This document shows positions 8,188-16,587 of a DNA stretch of 38,022 bases, one piece after another. The stretch's first letter is position 1. Each line of letters begins with the position of its first letter. The DNA lies in the NCBI GenBank assembly GCA_964473155.1, contig CAYYNT010000044.1, positions 1-38,022 on the forward strand, given 5' to 3'. The position numbers were made by a program, and so were the translations under genes. Below the pieces are notes generated by a model. It ran no database searches and was not told where the DNA came from. It worked only from the letters and a program-made list of their open reading frames with translations. This DNA is from JAJFUG01 sp964473155 (lineage in GTDB: Bacteria > Gemmatimonadota > Glassbacteria > GWA2-58-10).

Positions 8188-9456
8188 ATGCAGGGAAAAT
8201 TCATCCCGATCCCCTTGAAAAAGATAGTGGTGGATTCCATCCCGGATTTTGACCTCTATTTGAGGCAGAACGATCGCTTTGTGCTTTATAAAAAGGGCAA
8301 CTATAAATTCGATCAGGGAAACCTGAACACGCTGCTTGAGAACAATGTCAACTCGCTGTTCCTGGAGCAGTCGGACCTTGCGCGTTTCGAGCGTTATAAC
8401 CGTAAAGAGCAACTTCGTCAGGAGCGCTCGGCTGTTTCCCCTAAAGCGGAGAAAGTCCGTCTCGCTTTGTTTTACAATGAGTTACGTGAAAGTTACCACG
8501 TCATTGACAAAACAGTGCTTCTTCCCGGTCAGATACTCGATTTCCCGGTATTCTTCCGTAACGGCCTTGAGCTTCAGGCTCTTCCGGACAGTTGCCTTGA
8601 CAGTGAAGGAAAATGGGAATACAGAGAGAACAACAAATCAGTTGATATCGAACTGTTTATCGAACGGGAAAGCCTTCCCCGGTATCGCTCGCTGATTGAG
8701 AATTCGCTGCGGGAAATCAATCGCACCGAGGTGTCATGCGGCGTTGAACTCAAACTTAAGGCCGCTTTTCTGAGAGAACTCACGAAAATGACGGTCCGGG
8801 ACATTCTGGACGATCCGGCTAACAGCGCCAGGATGATGAGTCTCAAAAATGTGATCAACTACTCGATAGATTTCATCCTGCAGAACAGCAACGCATTCCA
8901 TTCCCTGATGGTGATCCAGTCGCACGACTTTTATACTTATACACACTCAGTCAATGTCTGTACGCTTTGCGTAGGACTTGGTTCATCAATCGGGCTCCCG
9001 CTTTATCCTGACCTGTATATTCTGGGACTTGGAGGCATGCTCCATGACCTGGGCAAGAAGAACATCGACACGTTAATTCTCAACAAGCCTGAATCGCTGA
9101 ACGCTGAGGAATATGATACCATCCGCAAGCACGTTGGATTCGGAGCGGATCTGTTGCGCGGGCATACCGATATTCCGGAAGAAGCGGTAAGGATGGTCCT
9201 CGAACACCACGAGCGTCTCAACGGGAGCGGTTACCCGAAAGGACTGTCAGGAGACAACATCTCGATGTTCGGACGGATCGCCCAGATTGTTGAAGTCTAC
9301 GATGCCATGACCACCGATTTTCCATACCGGAAAAAGTACCGCCCGTTCGATGCGCTGAACCACCTGCATATGTGTTCCGAACTCTACGATCCGAACCTTA
9401 CCCGCGAGTTCATCCTCCTGCTCGGAAGGCAGTTCGAGCAGAATGGAATGTCCTGA
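8188..9456 (+). CDS. HD-GYP domain phosphohydrolase (probable c-di-GMP phosphodiesterase)
   Basis: 422-residue cytosolic protein. The N-terminal 200 residues carry a small beta-rich domain often found in front of HD-GYP modules (IPIPLKKIV, DFDLYLRQNDRFVLY) and a variable helical linker; there is no receiver domain. The HD-GYP domain spans about 205-420 with its metal and signature residues present: H253 in YTYTHSVNV, H286-D287 in MLHDLGKK, H315 in RKHVGFG, H340-H341 and GSGYP at 346-350 (the GYP motif). It should hydrolyse cyclic di-GMP, or a related cyclic dinucleotide, and tune surface or motility behaviour. GAGGA 7 bases upstream supports the start. It is probably monocistronic or loosely joined to the creatininase-family gene 98 bases downstream. 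Confidence 0.9.
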   Translation: MQGKFIPIPLKKIVVDSIPDFDLYLRQNDRFVLYKKGNYKFDQGNLNTLLENNVNSLFLEQSDLARFERYNRKEQLRQERSAVSPKAEKVRLALFYNELRESYHVIDKTVLLPGQILDFPVFFRNGLELQALPDSCLDSEGKWEYRENNKSVDIELFIERESLPRYRSLIENSLREINRTEVSCGVELKLKAAFLRELTKMTVRDILDDPANSARMMSLKNVINYSIDFILQNSNAFHSLMVIQSHDFYTYTHSVNVCTLCVGLGSSIGLPLYPDLYILGLGGMLHDLGKKNIDTLILNKPESLNAEEYDTIRKHVGFGADLLRGHTDIPEEAVRMVLEHHERLNGSGYPKGLSGDNISMFGRIAQIVEVYDAMTTDFPYRKKYRPFDALNHLHMCSELYDPNLTREFILLLGRQFEQNGMS

Positions 9457-9554
9457 ATCTTCCATATGCTCTTCAAGACATTTCGTCCTAATCTGATAAT
9501 TGAGTTGAATCCCGCTTGCCAGTTGAACAAATCACCTGCCGTCAGGAGAAGGCC

Positions 9555-10370
9555 ATGCTCTCACACATCCGTCTTTTTTCGCTGCTGTTCCTGTCCGCTC
9601 ATCTGTGTCTGATCACCCCCTCCAGAGCTGAAACGCCGCCCGGCTGCACCAGTTTCGCCGGACAGGAGCGGCGTTGGGAAATGCTATACGGACGGGAGTT
9701 CTACGTTCTGTTAAAAAAGCGGCCGCTGGCCTGGCTGCCCCTGGGGATACTCGAAAAACATGGCGACCACCTTCCTTGGGGCCTTGACGGACTGAAAGCT
9801 CATGCGGTCTGCCTGCGCATGGCGGATGAATTCGGCGGGATCGTCCTTCCCGCCCAGCAGCTTGCCGGAGTTCACGGCGACAGGCAGAACGCGGATGAGC
9901 AGGCTTTCCGACTGGCGCACCGCGAAGTGGGCGATTTCATGTTCCGGGAGCAGACTTTCCGGCTTTGGCTGCGCGAGACACTCGACGCTCTGGAGAATAT
10001 CGGATTCAGGGTGATCGTTGCTTACACAGGCCACTATCCAGAAGCGCAGACCCGGATCGTCCAGCAGGTGGCCGAGGAATTCAATTCAAGCGGCAAGGTC
10101 ACGGTGATTCCTTTCTGGGAGCCACTCGCCTGCGGAGAGGGAGATCACGGAGGCAAATGGGAGTCATCTCTTTTCCTGGCCCTGCAAAGCGGTGGCGTGC
10201 GCCTTTTCGATGTGAGAGAGGACGATAGCGGGCGCGAGGGTTCCTACCGCGGCGTCCCGGTGCGCGAACAGGTCTCGCGTGAATTCGGCGAAGCGGCCCT
10301 GGAAATGATACAAAATTATCTGGGAAGCAGAATAGATTCGGTTTTCAAGGACTGCGGACCAGAGAAATGA
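9555..10370 (+). CDS. Exported creatininase-family amidohydrolase
   Basis: 271 residues starting at ATG 9555. AGGAG at 9544-9548 lies 6 bases upstream, and the protein then begins with a signal peptide (SHIRLFSLLFLSAHLCL, cleavage near SRAE). An earlier in-frame ATG at 9516 would bury the signal. Creatininase metal ligands appear in LEKHGDHLPWGLD (Glu67, His69, Asp78 in this numbering), followed by TGHYPEAQ where the family usually reads NGHGGN, and HGGKWESS near the HAGExETS position. The family cleaves cyclic or linear amides (creatinine, formylated pterin or F420 intermediates), normally in the cytosol. An exported version acting in the periplasm is less usual and its substrate is unknown. 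The altered glycine-rich motif suggests a divergent subfamily. Confidence 0.8.
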   Translation: MLSHIRLFSLLFLSAHLCLITPSRAETPPGCTSFAGQERRWEMLYGREFYVLLKKRPLAWLPLGILEKHGDHLPWGLDGLKAHAVCLRMADEFGGIVLPAQQLAGVHGDRQNADEQAFRLAHREVGDFMFREQTFRLWLRETLDALENIGFRVIVAYTGHYPEAQTRIVQQVAEEFNSSGKVTVIPFWEPLACGEGDHGGKWESSLFLALQSGGVRLFDVREDDSGREGSYRGVPVREQVSREFGEAALEMIQNYLGSRIDSVFKDCGPEK

Positions 10371-10463
10371 AGAAATCTGTAACGCCTGGCCCCTGCCGGT
10401 TGTCATAACAATTCGGGGATGCCTGAAAACAGTTTGAAAAACGAACTGCCATATCACTCTCCG

Positions 10464-10478
10464 GGTATGAATCATACC
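10464..10478. promoter_or_regulatory. 15-base perfect inverted repeat, candidate operator of the export operon
   Basis: GGTATGA-A-TCATACC is a 7-base perfect dyad around a single central base, in the 235-base gap before the export operon and 127 bases upstream of its first start codon. The one-base centre makes it a poor RNA hairpin, and no T-run follows, so a DNA operator (TetR- or MarR-like in form) is more likely than a terminator. No regulator gene lies next to it. Confidence 0.4.
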
Positions 10479-10495
10479 GCAAAGCATCGATAAGT

Positions 10496-10527
10496 GCGTT
10501 TTTCGTTCCTGATGAGCGCTTTTCGTT
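10496..10527. repeat. Two 12-base direct repeats 20 bases apart
   Basis: GCGTTTTTCGTT (10496-10507) and GCGCTTTTCGTT (10516-10527) match at 11 of 12 positions with starts 20 bases apart, close to two DNA helical turns. Their position between the dyad at 10464 and the operon start is typical for an activator binding pair, but this is inference. Confidence 0.35.
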
Positions 10528-10605
10528 GTATCTTTACACCCGGACCAGAAAACATCCCTAATTTCTAAATATCATTGTACCAGTATCTCACCCATTGGTG
10601 AAAAA

Positions 10606-11508
10606 ATGAATATCACTATCGACGGATTGAGCAAGACCTATCGCGGTGAGGTCCAAGCCCTCAAAAAAATCGAAATCGAGATCGGCCAGGGCCTGTTCGG
10701 TCTGCTCGGGCCAAACGGAGCAGGCAAAACTACTCTGATGCGGATACTTGTGACTTTGCTCGAACCAAGCACTGGCACGGCCCGTTACGGGGAGCTTGAC
10801 CTGAAGCGTGACCGGGCGAAAGTTCGCGCCTGCCTGGGATACCTGCCGCAGCAGTTCAGCACTTTTCCGAAACTCAGCACCTGGGAATTTCTTTTTTATG
10901 CCGCCAGCCTGGCCGGGCTGAGGGGCGCGGCGCGAAAAAACGCGGTTGAAAAGATGCTCGAAACTGTCGGGCTTTACGAGGCTCGCAATCGCATGGCCGG
11001 TAAGCTTTCAGGCGGCATGAAACGCCGCCTGGGAATCGCTCAGGCCCTGATAGGAGAGCCGCGGGTGCTGGTGGTAGATGAACCGACCACAGGACTGGAT
11101 CCCGAGGAAAGGCTGCGTTTCCGCAACATATTGTCCGAGATGAGCGCCCGTGACATGGTCATCATTCTCTCGACTCATATCGTGGGCGACATTTCCAGTT
11201 CCTGCGGGCGTATGGCGATGCTCAACCGCGGCCAGGTGGTGTACGATGGCGCCCCGGACGCCCTGGTGGCTGAAACGCGTGGACACACCTGGCTGATTCG
11301 TGCCCTGGACAGAGAACTGGAAGCCATCCGGGAGCGCTGGTCGGTCATCTCCACCGTCCCCTCGGCCGAGGGCTGGGAAGTGCAGGTTGTGGGCGACAAG
11401 CCGGACGGATTCAACGCCGAACCGATCGAACCGAACCTCGAACACGCCTATGTCCATTTTCTGGAATGCAAGCTGGGTGAAAAACTCGATCACGATCAAG
11501 AGGACTGA
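10606..11508 (+). CDS. ABC transporter ATP-binding protein of the export operon
   Basis: 300-residue ATPase for an ABC-2 type transporter. Walker A GPNGAGKT at 35-42, Q-loop in YLPQQF near 82, signature LSGGM at 134-138, Walker B VLVVDEP at 154-160 and the switch His in STHI at 191 are all intact, so it should hydrolyse ATP. About 90 extra C-terminal residues follow the nucleotide-binding fold. It is the first gene of the export operon, and the next gene (54 bases on) is its natural membrane partner. It is collinear to its last residues with the ATPase fused to the RND protein later in the operon, including the LDP-ER-RFRN stretch and the DISSSC segment after the switch His, so the two are paralogues. 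No strong ribosome site is seen, only GGTG before the ATG. Confidence 0.92.
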   Translation: MNITIDGLSKTYRGEVQALKKIEIEIGQGLFGLLGPNGAGKTTLMRILVTLLEPSTGTARYGELDLKRDRAKVRACLGYLPQQFSTFPKLSTWEFLFYAASLAGLRGAARKNAVEKMLETVGLYEARNRMAGKLSGGMKRRLGIAQALIGEPRVLVVDEPTTGLDPEERLRFRNILSEMSARDMVIILSTHIVGDISSSCGRMAMLNRGQVVYDGAPDALVAETRGHTWLIRALDRELEAIRERWSVISTVPSAEGWEVQVVGDKPDGFNAEPIEPNLEHAYVHFLECKLGEKLDHDQED

Positions 11509-11562
11509 TCCCAGAACCCGTCGCCGGGCCGAAAAGAAATAATATTCGCCGAGGTTGAGACA

Positions 11563-14500
11563 ATGACGCTCATACAAGCCATTCTGGCCGTAGCTCGCTT
11601 CGAGGCCAAGATTCTCTGGCGGAGCTGGTTTTTCAGAATCTTCGCCCTGCTGTTCATGCTCCTGATAGGGGCGTTCGATTTTTTCATGTTCTCATACGAG
11701 AGATCGGCGCGCTGGGCCATGTATGGTATGCCGGGCGGTCTGCCGTATGCCAACCTTCTGTTCCTTAACGTCCTGCAGGCTGTGGTGGCCATTTTCCTGG
11801 CTTCCGATTTCCTGAAATTCGACCGCAAGCTTGACACAACCGATGTCATCTATATGCGCTCGATGACCAACGCATCCTATGTCATCGGCAAGGTCCTCGG
11901 CGTGCTGACAGTTTTCGGCGCTCTGAACGCCGTGGTCCTGGCCGAGGCCGCGGTTTTCAACCTGTTTTTCGCTGATATGCCATTCCTCTGGCAGGCTTAT
12001 CTGGTCTATCCGCTGATAATCAGCCTGCCGACGCTTGTGTTCATTTTCGGACTGACATTCCTTCTGATGGTGATCCTGCGGAACCAGGCCATGGTTTTTG
12101 TCATTCTGCTCGGCTATATCGCCTCTGTCATGTTCTTCCTGCAGGACAACGCCTACCGTCTTTTTGACTACACCGCGTTCCGGTTGCCGCTGGCCTGGTC
12201 CGATTTCACCGGACTGGGGGACATCTCTACTGTATTGATGCAGCGTGGGTTCTATCTTCTTGCCGGAATTGGTATGACACTGGCCACAGCCCTTCTGCTG
12301 CGACGGCTGCCCCAGACTCCTGTTGTCAGCTTGCTGTGCGCGGCCGGGGCGGTGCTCAGCCTGGGCGGCGCTCTGGCGCTGGCTCAGCGCTATACGGGTT
12401 CTTTTGAGAGAGGCATTGCACTGCGCGCCGAAATGCTGGTCCTGAACGAAAAATACGGTGGCCTGCCAGGGATTTCGGTGCGGGACGAACGCATCGAGCT
12501 GGACCACCCGGGTTCATCCATTTCCGCTTCCGCGGCGCTGGTCCTGACTAATCCGGGCGCGTCTCCGGTAGAGCGGTACCGTCTGAGCCTCAATCCGGGG
12601 TTTGAGGTAAAAAGCGTAACCCGTCAGGGCAAAGAGCTGGCTTACGAGCGCGAACGGCATATTCTGCTGGTCGATCCCGGCCAGGCGCTTCCTCCGGGAG
12701 GAGAGGACTCTCTGACAGTGAGCTATGCGGGCGTACCGGATCAGGAGGCCTGCTATCTTGACATACCGGATTCCAGCCGTTACAGCCCGAACAGCTCGGC
12801 ATTTTTCTGTCTCGGTAAGTCGTACGCCTTTGTCTCACCCGATTATCTGCTCCTTACGCCGGAAACCGGATGGTATCCCACAGCCGGGCTGCCCGCCGGA
12901 CCGGACCTGCCCGCGGATGATCATCAGGACTACACCCGTTTCAGCCTCAGTCTGACCACCGCCGGGGACCTGAACGCCATCGCGCCTGGCGCGCGCGACA
13001 GTCTGGGCGGCGGGCGGTACGCGTTCACGCCCGAGACCCCGTTGCCAAGATTCAACGTCACCGCAGGAAAGTATATCCGGATGAGCCTGCCCACCGACAG
13101 CCTGGAGTTCAGCCTGTACATTCTTGATGGGCACGATTTCTTCTCCGAGCAGTTCAAGGAACTGGGCGACAAGCTTCCCGAGGAGCTGAAAAACTTCAGA
13201 AACGGGCTTGAAAACAGGCTGGGGCTTAACTATCCCTACCCGAGGATAACTCTGGTCGAGACTCCGCTCCAGTTCAGCGACTACAACCGGCCCTGGATCA
13301 CCGCAAACGAGACAGTCCAGCCGGGACAGCTCCTGCTGCCGGAAAAAGGGCTCCTGCTCGATGGGATGGATTTCCGGATGATGAACTACTGGCGCAGCCA
13401 GGGCAACGAGCGCCGCGGACGGAGCGAATCCCCGGAAGACATGGCCAGAAACACGCTTAACATGATCCTCTCCAGCAATTTCGGCGGTGGCAACCAGAGG
13501 GCCATGTTCATGCGGGCTTTCCGCCGTTCCTCCGGCAACCTGTCGTTGCAGCGCATGGCATTTTCGGTTCTGGGAGCCGGAACCGGGGTCCAGCAGTACA
13601 ACCTTTTCTCCCAGTTCTACGGTTTTCCCGGACGGCTTTCATCCAAGGACCATGTGGTATTCGACCTGGCTTTCGAGCAATACCTGCTTTCCCTTCTGAG
13701 TACGGATGCCGGGTCGTTCAGCCGGATGTTCGTGGGCATCTCACAGGAGGAGACGGCGAACCTGCTGCTGGCCGGAAATTCTCTCACCGATATACTAACT
13801 CTTTCGCAGTTTACGGAAATGCGAAACGGGGTTCTGTCCTCGAAAAGCAAGCTTCTGTTCGGCCAGGTCGAGGCCCAGACCGGGCAGAAACCGTTCCATG
13901 AATTTCTCAGTTCCTATCTTGCCGGGAAGCGTAACCAGAACATACCGACAGGTCTTTTCCTGGACAGCCTGAAAACACGTTTCGGCGTCGACCTGAACGA
14001 GCGCATGGACTCCTGGCTCAATTCAGTCAGCATGCCGGCCTACCTGTTCACCGGGATAGGCTGCCGCGAGGTGCTGGAAGGCAACCAGACCCGCTTTGAG
14101 CTGAGTTTCAAGGTCCAGAACACGGGCAACGGCGATGGTCTGATAGAGGTGAATGCCAGCCGCGAACGCGGCGGACCGGGAAGGTTCCAGTCCGAGGGCG
14201 TAGGCATGGAGAGGCATCTTTATATCATCCCGGCCGGCGCCGCCCGTCACGTGTTCCTGCTGGTGGATGAAGCGCCCAACACGATGCGCGTGAACACTTT
14301 CGTTTCATTGAACATCCCGGCCGAGGTCGCCCTGCGTCTCGGCGAGCCGGTGAAAGACCAGACAACCGAGCCTTTCGACGGCATCCGGGAAATACAGGGG
14401 CCGCTGAGCCTGGATGAACCAGGCACGGTCATCGTGGACAACGAGGATCCAGGATTCAAGGTGGAACAGCGCAGCAGCGAGGGACGGCTGAAAAAGTTCT

Positions 14501-14973
14501 TCTCGCGCAACGGAGAAAAGTCCAAAGACCAGTACGCCGGAATATGGTTCTGGAACCCGCCGGCCCAGTGGACCGCCACGGCCTACAGCGACTTCTACGG
14601 TCTCTACCGTCACAGCGCCAGCTATATCAAGGCCGGCAAGGGCGAGAACAAAGTCTCCTGGACCGGCGTGCTGCCGAAAGCCGGCCAGTATGACGTTTTC
14701 GTGCATTTCACCGAGTTCGACATGCCCTGGATGCGGCGGGGACACGGGCCGGGAAGAGGCGGTGATTTCAATTTCGTGGATGACTTCCATTTCAGCGTCC
14801 GTCACGATGACGGGACCGAGGAAGTGGAGATGGACGCCAGCGCGGAAAACACCGGCTGGGTGCTGCTAAAGGACTGGTATTTCTCTCAGGGCGAGGCTGT
14901 AGTCGAGCTGTCCGACAAAAGCAAGGGACGGATTGTCTACGCGGACGCCGTGAAATGGGTGGAACACAAATGA
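11563..14973 (+). CDS. ABC-2 permease fused to a large extracytoplasmic M1-like region and a golvesin-type C-terminal domain
   Basis: 1136 residues. The first 275 hold seven or eight hydrophobic helices of an ABC-2 permease. A long extracytoplasmic part follows: beta-rich 290-560 resembling the N-terminal domain of M1 aminopeptidases, then a helical region to about 830 with ETPLQFSDYNRPW and VQPGQLLLPEKG, stretches seen in ABC permease/M1-like proteins. No HExxH zinc motif is present, so this part is probably not a peptidase. Residues 955-1136 (from TVIVDNEDPGF to IVYADAVKW) match the golvesin C-terminal/Xly beta-sandwich, a carbohydrate- or surface-binding type of fold. It pairs with the ATPase just upstream. 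GAGG 8 bases before the ATG supports the start. The role may be to hand cargo from the membrane to the periplasmic adaptor or to sense the envelope; that is inference. Confidence 0.8.
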   Translation: MTLIQAILAVARFEAKILWRSWFFRIFALLFMLLIGAFDFFMFSYERSARWAMYGMPGGLPYANLLFLNVLQAVVAIFLASDFLKFDRKLDTTDVIYMRSMTNASYVIGKVLGVLTVFGALNAVVLAEAAVFNLFFADMPFLWQAYLVYPLIISLPTLVFIFGLTFLLMVILRNQAMVFVILLGYIASVMFFLQDNAYRLFDYTAFRLPLAWSDFTGLGDISTVLMQRGFYLLAGIGMTLATALLLRRLPQTPVVSLLCAAGAVLSLGGALALAQRYTGSFERGIALRAEMLVLNEKYGGLPGISVRDERIELDHPGSSISASAALVLTNPGASPVERYRLSLNPGFEVKSVTRQGKELAYERERHILLVDPGQALPPGGEDSLTVSYAGVPDQEACYLDIPDSSRYSPNSSAFFCLGKSYAFVSPDYLLLTPETGWYPTAGLPAGPDLPADDHQDYTRFSLSLTTAGDLNAIAPGARDSLGGGRYAFTPETPLPRFNVTAGKYIRMSLPTDSLEFSLYILDGHDFFSEQFKELGDKLPEELKNFRNGLENRLGLNYPYPRITLVETPLQFSDYNRPWITANETVQPGQLLLPEKGLLLDGMDFRMMNYWRSQGNERRGRSESPEDMARNTLNMILSSNFGGGNQRAMFMRAFRRSSGNLSLQRMAFSVLGAGTGVQQYNLFSQFYGFPGRLSSKDHVVFDLAFEQYLLSLLSTDAGSFSRMFVGISQEETANLLLAGNSLTDILTLSQFTEMRNGVLSSKSKLLFGQVEAQTGQKPFHEFLSSYLAGKRNQNIPTGLFLDSLKTRFGVDLNERMDSWLNSVSMPAYLFTGIGCREVLEGNQTRFELSFKVQNTGNGDGLIEVNASRERGGPGRFQSEGVGMERHLYIIPAGAARHVFLLVDEAPNTMRVNTFVSLNIPAEVALRLGEPVKDQTTEPFDGIREIQGPLSLDEPGTVIVDNEDPGFKVEQRSSEGRLKKFFSRNGEKSKDQYAGIWFWNPPAQWTATAYSDFYGLYRHSASYIKAGKGENKVSWTGVLPKAGQYDVFVHFTEFDMPWMRRGHGPGRGGDFNFVDDFHFSVRHDDGTEEVEMDASAENTGWVLLKDWYFSQGEAVVELSDKSKGRIVYADAVKWVEHK

Positions 14974-16511
14974 AAAAAGCGAGTCGAAAAATGAAGCTTC
15001 CCTTCCAGCCTGCCGCCAAAGGCTTCTCTGGAGCGGCGCGCGCCCTGGCTTGTCTGTACGCTCTCTTCGCGCTCTCGTCGCCGGGACAGGCCCAGACAGT
15101 GATGACCCTGGAGTCAGCCCTGAATTATGCTTTCGAGAACAGCCCGGATATCCTCAGCACCCGTCTGGACCTCGAACGCTCCAGCGAAACCCTGCGCGCG
15201 CAGCAGGCCGCGCTCAAGAGCCAGTTCAGCCTGACCCTGAATCCGATCACCTACAGCAAGGACAAGACTTTCAACTCAATGTTCTCGGCCTGGAGCAGCA
15301 ACGATTCCAAAAGCACATCCAGCCGCTTCACTATCAGCCAGCCGCTGATCCAGACTGACGGGACCTTGCGGTTGACCAACAGCTTCGGCTGGCAGAACTC
15401 GTTCAGCGACTATACGCAGGTGCGCAACAAAAATTATACGAACAATCTTTTCCTGAGCTACTCCCAGCCGCTGTTCACCTACAACCGGACCAAAATGGCC
15501 ACGCGAAGGCTGGAACTGGAACTCGAGACCACCCGTCTGGGTTACGCAATCCAGAAACTCAGCATCGAAAACCAGGTGACCCAGGGTTTCTATTCGGTGT
15601 ATGGGGCCAAAACGAGTCTTGACATAGCGCGCGAGGAACTGGCCAACCGTCAGACCAGTTACGACATCATCCGCAACAAGGTTGAGGGAGGTCTGGCGGC
15701 CCGTCAGGAGCTTTACCAGGCCGAGGTGGACCTTTCCACCAGCAAATCCACGGTGCAGAAAAGTGAAATCGACCTCGAAAGCGCTCTCGACAGGTTCAAG
15801 AACCTGATAGGCATGTCGCTTGACGAGCCGATCGAGATAGAGGCGGATGTCACCTGGCAGCCTGTGCAGGTGGATCAGAAAAAAGCCCTGGAGCATGGCC
15901 TGGCCAACCGCATGGAACTGCGTCAGCGCGAGATCGAAATCGACAACGCCCGTTTCAACCTGACCGAGACCGAGGCGCAGAACGAGTTCAAGGGCGACAT
16001 GACTGTCTCCTACGGGCTGAAGGGCAACGATGAGTCCTTTTCCAACATGTACGACAAGCCTACCCGTAATCAGGGCTTCAACCTTCAGTTCGACATCCCG
16101 CTCTGGGACTGGGGCGAGAAAGACCACCGGGTGAAAGCCTCCAAGGCCGTGATCCGCAGGACCCAGCTTTCGGCCGAAACGCAGCGGAGCAACATAACTA
16201 TCGGTATTCGCGAAGCCTGGCGCTCGCTGCAGAACCTGGCCACGCAGATCGAGCTGGCCGAGCAGGGTCTGCGCAACGCGCAGTTGACCTATGAGATCAA
16301 CCTGGAGAAATACAAGAACGGCGACCTGACCAGCATGGACCTGAACCTTCAGCAGAACCAGCTCTCACAGAAGAAAAACAGCCTGGTGCAGGCCAAGATC
16401 AATTACCGCCTGGCCCTGCTGAACATGAAGATCGTGTCCCTGTACGATTTCGAGAAAAACAGCTCTGTGCTGGATGATCTCAACACTGACCCGCTGATCG
16501 AGAGCAGATAG
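14970..16511 (+). CDS. TolC-family outer-membrane efflux channel protein
   Basis: 513 residues from ATG 14970, which overlaps the upstream stop as ATGA; GGTGGA about 6 bases upstream supports this start over 14955. A long, basic signal peptide ends near PGQAQ. The mature protein shows the duplicated OEP layout: long coiled helices (LESALNYAFENSPDI, RLDLERSSETLRAQQAALKSQ), beta-strand segments (SSRFTISQPL, LFLSYSQPLF), then a second repeat with NLQFDIPLWDWG and a terminal helix pair. It should trimerise into the outer-membrane exit duct for the adaptor and RND pumps encoded just downstream. The ATGA coupling ties its production to the ABC permease upstream, which is unusual for a pure RND system and supports one shared machine. 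Confidence 0.92.
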   Translation: MKKASRKMKLPFQPAAKGFSGAARALACLYALFALSSPGQAQTVMTLESALNYAFENSPDILSTRLDLERSSETLRAQQAALKSQFSLTLNPITYSKDKTFNSMFSAWSSNDSKSTSSRFTISQPLIQTDGTLRLTNSFGWQNSFSDYTQVRNKNYTNNLFLSYSQPLFTYNRTKMATRRLELELETTRLGYAIQKLSIENQVTQGFYSVYGAKTSLDIAREELANRQTSYDIIRNKVEGGLAARQELYQAEVDLSTSKSTVQKSEIDLESALDRFKNLIGMSLDEPIEIEADVTWQPVQVDQKKALEHGLANRMELRQREIEIDNARFNLTETEAQNEFKGDMTVSYGLKGNDESFSNMYDKPTRNQGFNLQFDIPLWDWGEKDHRVKASKAVIRRTQLSAETQRSNITIGIREAWRSLQNLATQIELAEQGLRNAQLTYEINLEKYKNGDLTSMDLNLQQNQLSQKKNSLVQAKINYRLALLNMKIVSLYDFEKNSSVLDDLNTDPLIESR

Positions 16512-16587
16512 CATAGCCGGCTTTTTGTTTCTGACAGCGCTAATGGATTGAAATACATTACAGTTGAAACTGAATAAGGAGCGAAAA

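Noticed and set aside
10464..10478. Terminator for the creatininase-family gene
   Set aside because: The dyad has a one-base centre, few GC pairs and no T-run after it.
12700..13900. Calling the extracytoplasmic part an active M1 aminopeptidase
   Set aside because: No HExxH zinc motif or downstream Glu ligand is visible; only the general region resembles M1 proteins.
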